Both the position numbers and the translations under genes were made by a program. From Chaetorhynchus papuensis (taxonomy: Eukaryota > Chordata > Aves > Passeriformes > Rhipiduridae), in contig VWYX01000288.1 of NCBI GenBank assembly GCA_013396525.1, positions 640,655 through 704,654 on the forward strand: 64,000 bases of DNA, in the 5' to 3' direction. Shown one piece after another: positions 13,786 to 27,110 of this stretch. Each line of letters opens with the position of its first letter. The first letter of the stretch is position 1. Below the pieces are notes generated by a model. The model was not told the DNA's origin. It searched no databases and saw nothing but the letters and a program-made list of their open reading frames with translations.

Positions 13786-16700
13786 GAGAACGTGATTTGT
13801 TTAGTCTAGAAGGAGAAAGCTGAGTGGGCATAACAGATCCTTTGGCAAACAGAGATCCAGATTTCTTCTTTCCAGTACAGATCAAGAAGAAACAGGCTAG
13901 TTTTGGGGAATGAAGATGTAGGCTAAATTTCTACAGGTAGTGCTGGAGCAGACAGTGGAATGACATCAGCAGCCAATTCAAAGAAGAAAAAAGGTTAAGA
14001 GCCATCAGGATGGCCAAGATATCCTGCTTCAGAGGGGACCTGACTTAGCACCACATTTCACTGATTTAAAAGAGAGCTACCCCCTGCCCCCCCAATCTCC
14101 TGCTCCTCCACAACCCCAAACTGCCGTGCTCCAGCTTTTTTTTGTATCTGTAGCATGTGAAAGGCACTGAAATGGCTTTGTAAAGGCTGAGAAAAACAAT
14201 GCATCTTTTTAGAAATACTATTCCAGTTGCAGTGGTAGTTTTCATTATTTCAGAGCTAGAAAAGCTGATTTAAAAAAAAATTGAAAGTCAAAAACTTCTG
14301 TAAGCTGGAAACTCACATTTTCCCAATTTATACTCTATGTTCAATGAAGACACAAGTTAATCCAGTCTATGAGTTCCAGAAAAACTGCTTGAAGTTTTCA
14401 AAAATTATTTTTCAGTTCATTTAGGTAAAGCTAAAATTGACAGAAGTGGTACATGCAGGTGGAATGGTGGCACTGGGACTTTCTCCATACTGAGAGGTGA
14501 AACAACTCTACATCAGTTGGTGTAATTCATTTCTATACACTTCTATTACAGCCTGTACTGTCCAAAGACCCAAGTTGTTGCCAAGATGCAGATTCAAATT
14601 AACTCAAAGTAAAAATAAATATCAGTCACTGCTTTACAATTCAAATTCATGTGAAGAAGCCAAACTCTGAATGCAAAATTAGATCAACCCAGATTCACAA
14701 CCAGATCTTGTACATAAACAGACCAAGTTTGCTCAGTCTTGGATTTGTGCCACGTTAAGTGTTTTTTTAGTCTTGCCATGCTCATCCTAAGCCATGGACC
14801 CAGGGGTGCAATGTGTCTGATGTGCTACAATCACACACATACTGTGATGTTTCCCTTGCATTTCTGCTCGCTCTCCCCACACATACAAGGGTGATGCAGA
14901 GACAGTGTTTGGAAGAGCCCCACCTGCTTCAGGGCTTCACCTCACAGCTGTCTCCATGGTTTATAGCACTGCCAGGCTACAGCTATTCCACCTCTAGTTG
15001 TCATGCCAAGAGTCCATCTCAAATGGAAGTATTTGGACTTGTGAAAAACAAATCAGGTAGTTTTAAGAACAGGGAATAAGACAATGCTTTAATTAGACAA
15101 ACAGTAATCACTGCAGCCTCAGCAGAAGGTTTGACAGATGAGGAACCAGCAAGCCACAGAGGAACAAAACCCAGAGAGAAGTCCTGTGGAATGACTGCAC
15201 TGCACACACAATGCAAACTCTGCTTTGAGGAATTATGTCAGAACAAGGTTAAATATTTCACTGAGACTAATACTTCCCATTTAATTTATTTTTATAAATC
15301 AATCTGCATAATGTATGCTGGCATCCTTTATGTTTCAATTTTGCTTACAGTAATAAAACTAACTCTGCAAATCATCCTTGGCTGTATGATATTTTTACAT
15401 CCAAGAGCACCAAGTGATAGAAGCTTGGCAGGACAGATCTGATTAAGAAAGAGAAAAAGCATTGTACTTCCCAAACATAGCAGAACAAGCCTGATTTTAA
15501 AGCAGTAGGATGAAAATGATTCAGCCTACAGTTAAAATTAGAGGTATGGTGAGATTGATACTGCAAGAGAAGTACTGAATTAAATGCATTTTTACTTGAC
15601 TCAAACAAGCTTTTCTTTATTAGTCCCTGGTAAATGAAATACTAGCAACTTTAAAAGTCTGTGAAACAGTCCAATCCCCAAGGTGTTTCATGGAGCAAGT
15701 GCCACCTGCCATCGTCACCACTGCAGGAAAGCCAGAGGTGACAGAGCATGCGTCTGTATGGATATGTACATATTTTTAATAGACATAAAGAAATATAAAA
15801 CCCACAAACATTTTGAATGCTAGATGAAAAAAAGCATTAACTGGAAGAGTTCACTAAATCAAATAACCAAATCAAGATATTCCCATTCCCCTCCTCCCAG
15901 ATGCACTATTTACAGCCATCAGGAATGTGTCACTGCTCAGCATTCCGACCCACTGCCTCCGCAGGCTTTTCCTTTCTCCAGCAGGAAATCCTCCAGCTGG
16001 CCCTACTTTGTTCTGTAGCACATTTTAAATTCAGCTTCTTTGCATCAATTGAATATAGGTGCATGCAGGCATTTGGTACCTGCACGTGGGTGTTCCTCCT
16101 GGTGAGATTTCCTTACGTTCAATCTCCTTACAAGCAAATTAAAAGAAAAAAAAATAAAAGAATAATTCCTTCAGTGATTTTTCTGCCCTTCTGCAATACA
16201 CACACACACAATTCTTAAAGAAATGTAGAAAACAGCCGCCAAAGGGCTCTGCATCTCCCAACTTGGATTGACCAAGTCCTGCCTAAGTTTATGTCGAAGG
16301 GTTTGCTCAAGTAAGTGTTGCAGATTTCTCCTTAACAGGAGAATTTTTTATTTCCCCGAGCCTTTATGCTTAGAAGCAGAATTATTTGCAAGTTGGTGTC
16401 ATATAACACCATGGGCCAAATGCTACCCTGGACATGGATTCTGTGGAAAGTTAAGCAAAAGCATATTGTGTCTCTCTGGGGTTTTCTTGGGGAAGCGTCA
16501 TGCCCATGATGGGCTCTGGGCTTTCAGGGGTAAGAGGCTGGATTCCAAGGGCAGGGCACCTCAGGTTCTGTTCCAGGGACAGAAAGGAGGTACAGATTAT
16601 GGGTGAGCAGGAAAACTAAACCCTCAGCTTGGCTGTGGGTAGAGCTCAAGGGTGTGACTCACTCCCGTTTCAGAAGCAGTACCCTTAGCCTGGGGCTAAA

Positions 16701-19700
16701 GGAAGCAAAATAGGGAGTAAGGTAAGGCACTTGCTAGGCAGAGGATCCTTGGTTGGGTTTTGTTTGGTTTGGTTTGTTTGTTGTGGGTTTTTTGATGCTC
16801 GGCAGCTATTACCACTAAATAGCAGAACCTGTGACAATACCGAGAATATAATTGCTTTGCCCCAAGACCATGAGCAGCATTTGCACCAAACAAGAATGGA
16901 CGTGTTGGGTTGTTTTAATTCCTGGTATAGTTGGGCATGTCTTATCTCTGGCTCAAAAAAATGGAAATGCATAATGAAGGCAGCCAGTTGTCTTGTAGGT
17001 AACTGAACACAATTCCCACCACAGGATAGGATTGTTGGCAAGATGTGGTATCAGTACAGGGAAACTCAGTACTGCCAGCTGAATAGATCTGTCAAATTTC
17101 TTTCTGCAAAATGTTATGTCTACAACTACTAGAAATAGCATAGCTGAGTGATAAAACTTTAAAAAGTGTGAAAAAATATTTGCTTTATTTTCAAGTCTGT
17201 TTGCCTTGTGAACCTGACAGCATTTTGTTTTCTCAAAGTCATGTATCGTGCACAAGGACATGAAACTTTTCACTTTACAGCACTTTTTCACCCCCTACAC
17301 CTGTGTTCTCATAAACAGCAACAGTGCTTAAACAGATTCTGCAGCAGCTTGTACAGGACTGAGAAGGCAGGCTTGTTGGACACTTTCATCTAAAAAGAAA
17401 TAGGAATAAAATAACCTTATATAAGAATATTGCCCCCAAAACACTGAAATGCTCTTTAATGTCTGCTGGATGAGGCCTGGCCCTACAAAGACTGAAAGAA
17501 TTTCACATTGCCAGAACCTTCCTTCCACGAATAGGCACTGATTTCATGTACTACTTTAGGATCAGGTCTTAGACAACACTATTTTTAACTATATGAAGAA
17601 CAAGAATGTCTAAAACACCTTAACCCTCCAGCTGGGGCTACATATACTTTAAAGCCATTCTAATATATGTGTATATTACTCAGCAAATGGTAAACAACGA
17701 ATGTTGCAGTAACCCTCATGTCACTAATTTTATTACTGTACCAAAAGATGCTACTGTAAATTAACTACTACATTATGGAGTGTCATAAATAATTAAAACT
17801 AAAACTATAACTGACAAAATGAATGAAGCAAGAACATTCTGTAATCCAGTGCTCTTCCTACCTGACTTCATAATTTTCTAATTTGAGTAAAACACTAAAT
17901 CTGATTCTGTCTGAGCACAAAAGGAATTTGTTCATATCATTTACTAATTTGAAAAATTAGTTCTTGGTTGGAAAGAAATTGAAACATGTTAAAACCTCCA
18001 CATAAGCCACTCCATGATAGAACATCTATCTACATGCCAGACAACACAAACTGCTCCTTTGTCATCCTTCCCAGGTCCTGAGGTAAAGCCAAAGGGAGCA
18101 CATCACAGCAAGTGAGAACCGCCCAGGACAAAGCTCTGCTGCCAATGGTGGGACATCAAGCCCTAAGAAGGAACACATCCTACCTGGTCTCAGAGGATGT
18201 GGGGAAGAGATGGGCTTCTCCAGTCACCCCAGCTGACACAACTTGATGCTTGAGGAGGTGAGCAGGAACTCTCTGTCTTGCAGCAGCCAGGCTCTCCCAC
18301 AGCAACACCTGCTGTACAGCACCATGGGCAAGGATGACTGCTGCATGCAGGGCAGAGGCAGGAGAAATAGGTTCTGTTTTGGCACATGAAGTTAGAGCAC
18401 TTCAGCTTTTGACATCTAGAGGTGAGAAGAGACAGGTGAACAGCACAGGAGTGACATCACTGTATCTTTTACAGGGATTTTTAAAGCAGACCAAAGGTGC
18501 TTTTATGCAAGTTGGTAGAACCTGCTGCTCCATTACTTCAATCAATAGAAACTGTCAAATTGTTTTTGCAGAAGTTTTCTATTGTTCAGTATTGTTTCGC
18601 TTTTTAATTTTCATTTTCTGGTTTCACAGCAATAACAGGTCTCTTTCTTTAGACAGACATAAAAGAGGCTGACAGACAACGTCTGCTGCTTCATTGTCTC
18701 CAGATGGATTCCATATTCTGCTCCTTCACTGCTCTCAGCTTCCTGCTCTGTCTCCTCTGAAGTACCAAGGAGCCTTCCACCTGCCTATTTTTTTTTAATT
18801 TTTAATTTGTTGGTGTTTATTTACTGGACAAAAAGCTGTATCAATTATCTGTCTACACTGCCTGAGCTCGCCCTGACTTCCACTGGAACAGAGCACCATC
18901 CCTACCAACATGCTGGGGCCAGACCTTGCACGGCATCCTGACCATGCAGCCCCATACCCCTCCAGAGAAGCGGGAAGAATGCTGAGGGGTGGTGGCCCCA
19001 GGATGAACTCTCAGGGAGAAATCCCTCTGTGGATAGAGCTCTGACCTTGTTTCTGTAGCCTCCAAGAAAGGGGTTCCTACATCTCTGGAGCCCACCACGG
19101 CACAGAAGGATCCTTAGTGGCAGCAGCTTGGGCAGGTCCATGGGCAATCCTGGGCTGCTGGCTGGCTGGTGGGCTGCACCCATTGCCCCACCAGCGGGAA
19201 AGGGGAGAGGCAGAAGGAAAAAGCTTCATCTCTCTGCATAAACCTTACTTGTGCAGTTACACTGCAGCAGATGGAAATCTTTGGGGACAACAATCCCCCT
19301 GCTCCACAGGGTAAGGCAGTTCCCCCCGGCACGGCAGGGGCGGGCACAGCAGGGAGAACAGCCCAGGGGAGAAGCTTATTTAGAACTGCCCTCTGACAGT
19401 GATAAAAAGGATCCTCCATCCATCTGTCCTGCCCACCCTGGCTCTGGCACCCTCCCTGGGAGGCCGAGCAGGGGACCCACAGCTTGTTCCTAGTACAGAC
19501 AGCCCACAGGCCACCCCAGGGAGTCTTGAGACCATGTGAAGAGCTTTGTCAGGCACTGGGAGATGCTGGAGAGAATGGGATGCTCCTGCAGGGATGCACT
19601 TCCCCAGGAGATTTTGAGTTCTGGACAAAATCATGTAGCTGAGATTGTAATACCACCCTGCCATGGAAAAGGACACCAGGGGGTTGCACTGGGTATAAGC

Positions 19701-20176
19701 AAGGACATTTTCTAGTTCTCACCATTTTATAATAATGATGGATTAATCCTGTTCTTGCTAATCTGCCAGGACAGAACAGCTGACATAAGACTCCTCCAAG
19801 CTGCAACGGGTGTTCCCAGCTGCAGGAGCCAGCAGTTGTTAAGCACACAGTTAACTCCCACAGACCAACTATTTCCTTCTTTTTTTTTAATAACCGTTTC
19901 TTTAGGCAAGCGTCTCCTGGTATTTTAAAAGTTCATTTTAATCAATTTAAAATTAATAACAAACCAACAAAATCCTTAGGGTCTGAAAGCTCCAATCTCT
20001 GCCACTCTGGAAGTGATGAGTCAGCCACAGCGTGCCGGCCGTGGAGCGGCTGAGGGCCGCCCATGAGAGCTGCACACGCTGAATTAGGTCACTTGGTTTG
20101 CTATTCATGGAGCAGTGGCTGTCCCTGCCATTCTGAGGAGAGCTGCTGCACTCCAAGGGTGCTGCCACAGCACTTT

Positions 20177-20203
20177 GCTGCTGCTGCTGCTGCTGTTGCT
20201 GCC
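20177..20203 (+). repeat. (CTG)n trinucleotide run
   Basis: About nine consecutive CTG-type triplets with one TTG interruption. It lies in a locally GC-rich patch (CpGs at about 20030-20070) but in no supported exon, so it is treated as a non-coding microsatellite. Confidence 0.85.
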
Positions 20204-21421
20204 GTGGCTCTGTCCTGTGTACTGACCAGGTGGGAGCACCACGACGGAGCCTCTCCAAGAGGAGGGAAAGGACAGTGGCTGCAGGACACAGCACACACAG
20301 AGTCCTGTCCTGCTCCCACAGTGCTGCACGGTGTCTCCTCAGCTTCCTGCCCTGGTCACTCTGCTCTGCTCGGGCCAGGACCAGGAGCCAGCAGTGCCCA
20401 GAGCCAGACTTCTGGCTTCAGCTTCTACCCAAACCATGGCTCTCACCCAGGCCCAGCACCACTCGCTTCCCAAGGGAATACACGCTCCCTGGGTACTGGA
20501 GCAGACCTGCTGTGCTCCCTAACTAATCACCTGGCTCTAGTAGTGATGCCATGGTCCCAACAGGCAGCTCCTATGGCAGCTCCCCATGGGGATTAAACCC
20601 AAGCTGCTGCTTTGTACACTCATGTGGCACATGAAGAATAGCAGTTCCCACCTCGTGTGCCCACAGCATGTGAGTCATGTCAGTGTCTGCAGATCACCAT
20701 GGTGCTGGGATGCCAGCACCCAGCAGGGCCAGCCTGGGCAGCAATGGGAGGCTGCATCTGTGCTTGTGGGCAGGAAGAAATTCACTGCTCCAATCCCCGC
20801 ACCTAGTGGCACAGGATGGGGCAGGCTGAGCAGTCCTTAGAATGCTCCTGTGGAATGGAAGTTCCTGGTCTGCTGCAGGGGAGCAGGAACAGGACCATCA
20901 GAAGGACAGAAGCCCCTGTAGCCCACAACATCCCTGAGCTCAGTCCTCTGCTTGCTGACAAGGTTTGGGCTCCCCAGGAGACCCCTTCCTGGGTGCCCCG
21001 AGGAAGGGCACCAGGACCCCTGGCGCCAAGGGCTGTCATGAAAGGCACATGATGTGACTGCTGCTCTTCTGGCTAGGAGGAAGAGACAGAAAGGCTGTGT
21101 GCAGCTCTCCTGGGCACAGCCAGGCTCTGCTGGAAACAGGAAGGCTGCTCATCAGCTGGCAGTTACCCTGAAACACAGGTCTGGATTGCCACCAGCCTAT
21201 AGCACTTATTTGAATACATTTGATAGCCAGCACCACCTCTGCCTCCCTGCCCAGCTCCGTTCTGGTGTGGGGAGAAATGACCAGGTAGGAAATCAAAGAC
21301 ATCAGCTTGGCATCCCTTGCCCCGGCAGCTGCCCAAATGCTCTGCTTGTGCTGCTCAATTTCGTTCCTGGGTGTGGTTTGCCTGATGCCAGTTATTCCTC
21401 CCTGGTGCCGCAGCACCGAGA

Positions 21422-21483
21422 GACTCGGACACAGAGAGAGTGTCCCCTGGGTGACTCAGACACAGAGAGGGTGTCCCCTGGGT
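21422..21483 (+). repeat. 31-bp minisatellite, two copies
   Basis: Two head-to-tail 31-bp units (21422-21452 and 21453-21483) begin GACTC and end GTCCCCTGGGT. They differ at only two positions that I can see. A third unit starts with GAC and then diverges. Confidence 0.9.
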
Positions 21484-24400
21484 GACAAGGGAACAGGCAG
21501 CTCTTGGCTGGGCTGTATGGCAGGGGCAGAACACAGAGAACTGCTTGCGCTCTCCCGGAAGCAGTTTCACTTCCAATACAAGCAATGGCTTCAACTAACA
21601 AGATGCTCTTTGGCTAGAGCTCGTAAAAGGAGCTTATCCGTATTAGAAAAAGAAAGAAAGATCTTCTGCCTAAAACTTGTTCTTTACTAACAAGAGGTTT
21701 GGACTGAATCCATTTAAGAGAAAATTTTACAAGGGCCTTATGCTGAAATTATTCAGTAGAAAGAACTGAAAAGGGCCCAGGGCATTTGTGAGGGGCTTAC
21801 CCCAAAAAGCAAGTGGTTGGTTTGTTTGTTTTTTAAGGAAATCAAACACTCTTTCTTTTGGCATTAACATAACAGAGCAGTAAAGATTTATCAGTAGCAC
21901 TGCATTAGCCTCCTCTAAACACACTGAACAACTGCTCCCTTAGCTAGATCAGTTGCTGGAGCAATTGTTAGTCACTATCAGATCTGAAAGCAGAAACTAA
22001 TTCCTCACTAATGCCCTCAGGGACAAAGGATCTTCTCTGTGACAAGGGCCTGTACCTGTACAGTGCCAGGTGCTTGGACTGTAGTCCCAGTGTGCTGACA
22101 CACGTGTCCACACAGACAGCCTGTTGCTCCTTGGGGACAGGTAACACTTTGGTGGCAATAATGTTACTCTATGAATCGCTATTTTTTCATTTGCAACAAG
22201 AGCCCATGTCCTACAGTCAAGGTAATCACAGCAACATGGAGCTCTTATAGGCAGAAACACAGCAGCTGCTCAGCATCAGCATCATTTTGTAGGACTCAGA
22301 TGCTCTGCTGTATTTGGAATATATTGCAATAGCAGGCAGGTAATTCTGCTGTGTGGTCTGTGAAAAATGGCACAGAAAGCAATATAGGGAAAATGTTATA
22401 ATTATTAAAATGGTTTTGTTTTGATACCAGCAGAACAAAAGCCTGCCTGAGTAAACCAGTTTTTAGCTTGTTATCTTTACAAATGGCCCTTAAGGAATAA
22501 AATTGCTGCTGCTCTCCTGTGTCTTTGCCCTGAATTTGGCAATACTCACATGGGAGCAGGCAAAACCAGCCAGAGGCACCAGGACCCTCAGGAGGCCAGT
22601 GGAGACAGAATTCACCAGCTCCTGTCCCACACTACGCAGCCAAGAAAACCCAAACGGGACCCCCCCAGCAAGTGTCTGAAGCCTGATGAGATGATTGCTA
22701 CAACTCTGCCACTCAGTACATGGCCAAACACACCTCATTTGGCCAGGAAAACAGGAAAAGAAGACACATTCTTCTGCTAAGGAGAGGAAGCCCTGATCCA
22801 GTGACCTTCACCAACTGAGAGCTGGTTCCCTGCAAAAGGCTGGGTTGGAAGTTACCCGCAGCACAGGCTTTCCATGCTCCTGCCAGGTTTTCTCATGCCA
22901 GTCGTGCTGGAATTAGCTCAAGCACAAGTGTTTCATCACCTGGGAGGACAAAGAGAAGAGCCACCAGAGGCAGCAGGACCAGGCTCACTCGAGTCCAATT
23001 CCTGCTCTGGCAAATGTCCTCATCCTCACAACAGCCTTCAGAAGGGTCCGGTCACTTCAGGGACTTGGAGCTCCAGCATTCTTGTTTACCAGCTGCCTGA
23101 ACTCCCAAGTGCTTGTTTCTGCAACTACAGACTCCAGAGATGCAGAAAAAGATCTTCCGAACACCCTGGGAAGCACATCTCTCCTGTTGCTGCCGGGCAG
23201 CCCAGTGCCCAAGTCCTGCCTAAGCCTCTCGTATTCAAGGAGTGGTTTTGTCTCTGCCAGAGGGGTGCAAATGCCTGCTCACCTATTAATATTCAGCTGT
23301 GATAGAGACAAAAGATTTTGGCTCACACCCTCATTTGCTCACTGAAGAGAAATCAAAATGAACCAAAATGGTTGAACATTTTGTAAATTAATAACTATTG
23401 AAGCTCCCCTTCCCTGGAAGGCTACAGAATGACAGACCTAGTGCAATGGCAAATGGTAGAAAAGGTCTGTAAAGTTTAGGTGTGAGATTTTGAAAGACCT
23501 TCCTCTAATGTCCCAGACCAAGCATAACAGGCATTCCTGAGGCAAATAACAGATTTATTTAAAAAAACAAGCAACGCTTTCTTTATCAAAAAGCAGGTAA
23601 GAAGAGAATACAATGACAATTTCTGTGCAATCTCTGCAGGTCATGTCTAAGGGCACCCCACAAATGCTCCCTGCCCTGCTGAGGCCTTTGGGGCACCCCA
23701 CCTGTCCCTATCCTCCTGCTGGTCAGCACAAAGCCTCTGAAGAAGACTGAAATTCAAAGTCAGATTTTGTAGTGAAGCAACAAAACAATATTCAGTGCTT
23801 TAATGACAAAATCTGTTCTGAGTGTCACCATTTTGGTTCCCAACTTCAGTTTCTTTTATGACTACTTCAGTGCTTGGACAAGAGTTTTGATTAAACCTGC
23901 TCTTGCTGATAAGACCACGGGCACCCAAGAACAAAACAAAATCTACTTCCAGTTACTTCTGTGGAAGGAAAAGATGGTCTTAAATTTCTGATATGTGTGT
24001 GTGGCCTGTGAGACATGGTGCTTGCTAAATGAAAAGTATGAACACTACATTTTCAAAGCTCATTTTTGTTTCTATTTGTTCAGTATTTTCAAGGGTAACA
24101 CATGAAGGAAAAATGAAGTGACTTTTAACAGATGATTCTGAAATGTTAGCTTTGGTAGCATAAAGTGAAAATACAAATGTATTCTTGCATGAACACAACC
24201 AACAGAACGGGTGGTCATCTCCACCGCACCCTGAAATACAACGAGGTACTTTGTTCAGAAATGGCATTACCTTTATTCAGCTCGGCCTAGGCGTTAGCTT
24301 AAATATGCAGCACATTTCCAGTATATTTAACTTACAGCAACTTCCACCATGAACCTGAGAGTACATTAAAGGGTGCTAGTGATTATAATGCACGTACTAG

Positions 24401-26341
24401 ATCAAGGAGATTCTGCTGCAAGAATTTAATTTTCATTTATATTAAATTTAAATTATAATTTACACCACTCTGCTAAAAAACAGGGAAAGAGGTGCTGTAA
24501 GTGTAGCAGCAGGCAGGCATATTTTCATGTATTCTTCTCTATTTTTAACTTCTGGTTAAACTTAACAGACTTCCAAGTGCAAGTAGATTGAAGCTCCATC
24601 TAGTGCCAGGGGCCGGGAAGTTACTGAGAGATTTTCACTCCAAAACCAGCAAACATACTCAGAAAACTATCGAGGAGCAGCAGTCAGCCTGGCATCGCAG
24701 CTCTGTGGCACGGAGGTGACAACACTGTGGAATTGCTCTTGCAGTGCATAAAGGCTTCATTTTAAAGCTGCAGTACCTTAGGCCAAGCAGAGACCACAGC
24801 ACTGCCTGGGCAGGGACACAGCACCCAAAACGTGTGCCCACCACGGTGAGAGGGGTCCCTGTGCCCAGCACCTCACTCCCCACTGTACTCCATCACCACC
24901 ACCAACACGTTCTGCATGGCTCCTCTCTTTGGATCCAGGGAACTGGGATGCTCCTGGAGAATCCCAATTCACCCTGCTAACCTCTATCCAAAACCAGGCC
25001 ATCAGTGGTTCTGAAATGCCCTCGCTGTTTAATACATGGCTTGAGCACTTGCTAGCAAGTCACCACTACCTCCTCCACAAACACCTACTAAAGGTAACAC
25101 AGAAAATAGGTGTCTGTTGCCAACACACAAAATAGTCTAGCTGGTACTAATGTTCCCTTCCTCTCTTTTTCTGTGGTTTTTTTTTGCAACGCCAAGTGCT
25201 AGAACTACACCTGTTTCTAGCTCTGTAACAAAGCCATACTGCATGTCCCAACTCCTGTAAGCACACACTATTCTAACCCAGAACAAGGAGGAGGTTTGTG
25301 TAGCAGAGGACAGTAGTTCAGATTGTTCAGTCAAAGTAGTAACCCGTTGGAAGATTTTTTTACATGCAGAAGTCATATTTTTTCATTTAAGAAAAGTGGT
25401 CCTCATTGTGCATTTTAGATTTGAGTTTCAAAGAAAACTGAAATGGGAGGAATCCTTTCACTGTCCTAGTTAAATGTAACCCACCCGAGTCACAAAGCTT
25501 TAAAAAGCACTATGCCAACTGTCCCCAGAGTACAGACAAACTGTTTTAGATCCATCTGTCCCATGTTTGCCTTCACATAACCTGAGCACCTACTGGGAAC
25601 TCCACCATTCGAAACACATGGGACCAAACCGCACGTGTGAGCAGCTGCAGGCACTCCAGGTACCCACTGGTGACGCGGTGCAAGCGCCACTGATGTGTGA
25701 GGATGTCAGCAATACAGACAGGTGAGGATGGAGAGTAACACAGCAGGTGGCTGCACTCTTCCTCTTCATAGTACCACCACCACGACTCTGCTCCCAGTTG
25801 TGTAAAGGCTGATGGCAAAAACTCAGCGTCTGCTCCGAAACAGCACCCTGCCTGAGATGTGACACTGTGGTCACAGCAGTGGTGCTGGGGGACACCCCAT
25901 CCATGGCATGGGTACAAGCAAGACCACGACCTCTTGAAGCACCACCAGGTCTCTGGGGATGCCAGGTGAGCGTGGTGCTGAAGGAGCTGCCCCAGCTCCA
26001 CTGGCCTTGGCAGTGACTCTGCTCATCAAGCCTGCCGCATGCTCACCTTCCACAATGAACAGTTTGGTTGAGAGACAGAATGATTTTTTTTCTTTAGAGA
26101 GGTACTTTGAAAGAAGAGAAAACATTCTAAATGAAACCACATCATTTCTAGGCTACTTTTTCCTTTACTCATTTCTGCTTTTCCCTGTTCCTCCCATTTT
26201 TATATTCTTAATGTTTCCTTTCACTTGTACCAGAGTGGCTGCTCTACAGTTGCAGAGTATTAGACTTTCAGACTGAATACACCTCTTCTAGGATTACATA
26301 GACAACTCTGAGCAGAACAATTTTCATATACTTTTGTCATG

Positions 26342-26412
26342 GTTTGGCATACTTTGGGGTTTTAGTTGGTTTAGTTTGGGTTTTTAGTTTGGGTTTTTAG
26401 TTTTTTTGGTTC
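26342..26412 (+). repeat. G/T-rich low-complexity tract with 13-bp period
   Basis: The unit AGTTTGGGTTTTT occurs twice in tandem, flanked by degenerate copies. This composition is common in bird non-coding DNA. No gene feature is attached to it. Confidence 0.8.
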
Positions 26413-27019
26413 CTCAAAAATGTAATATTTATTTGAGTGGATGCAATTGAGAGAAAAGCACTACACCGATGGCAGAAATAATTCTCTCCATGATGAAGCT
26501 AAGTAGTACTTCAACTACCAAAAATTCACACCAAAATATTCTAAATATTAAATATACACTGGCTCTTCTTCGACAAGCTAACAGCAGGCAAGTTGACTGC
26601 TTCTTATTGCTAGTCAAGTTTTTTGTGGCTAAAGAAAAATTTGGTTAATTATAAGGTTAGAACTGCATCATTTTGCTGGGAAAATATGGCTTCTTAGACT
26701 TCACAATTATTATTAAATTCTTTTGCAGACAGTGAATGTTTTGTGTAGAAATTGTGTATCACAGATAAATTTATGTATCTGTGATCCAAAAATCCTTTGG
26801 ATTTTTAACAAGTAACAAGCATTAACAGCAAAATCATTTGTGTTCAGAGGTGGAAATAGCACCCAAACGAACATATTTACAGATCCTACCACTGGAAGCA
26901 AGTTGAATGAAGAAAATAGCACCCTGAACAAAGCTCCAGAGGTCCCCAGCTGCACCATGCAGGTGACTGACTGTGCAGCAGAAAGCGGGGCAGAAACAAT
27001 CACCTACAGGAACTGAGAG

Positions 27020-27110
27020 CGAGGACACAGAACGGTCTGTCGGGCCTGACACCAGGACACAGCCGGGAGAACGCTGCTGCCCGGATGGGGTCCCGCGGGA
27101 GAGGGTCCCG
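27020..27110. promoter_or_regulatory. Isolated CpG-dense patch
   Basis: Nine CpG dinucleotides fall in about 90 bases, while the surrounding kilobases are A/T-rich and CpG-poor. It is too small for a classical CpG island. It could be an orphan regulatory element or lncRNA promoter, or simply a conserved patch; nothing else in the sequence decides. Confidence 0.25.

Noticed and set aside
20063..20596. 177-codon open frame with an alanine run from the CTG repeat
   Set aside because: The alanine run is the trinucleotide repeat read in one frame. Flanks show no conserved features.
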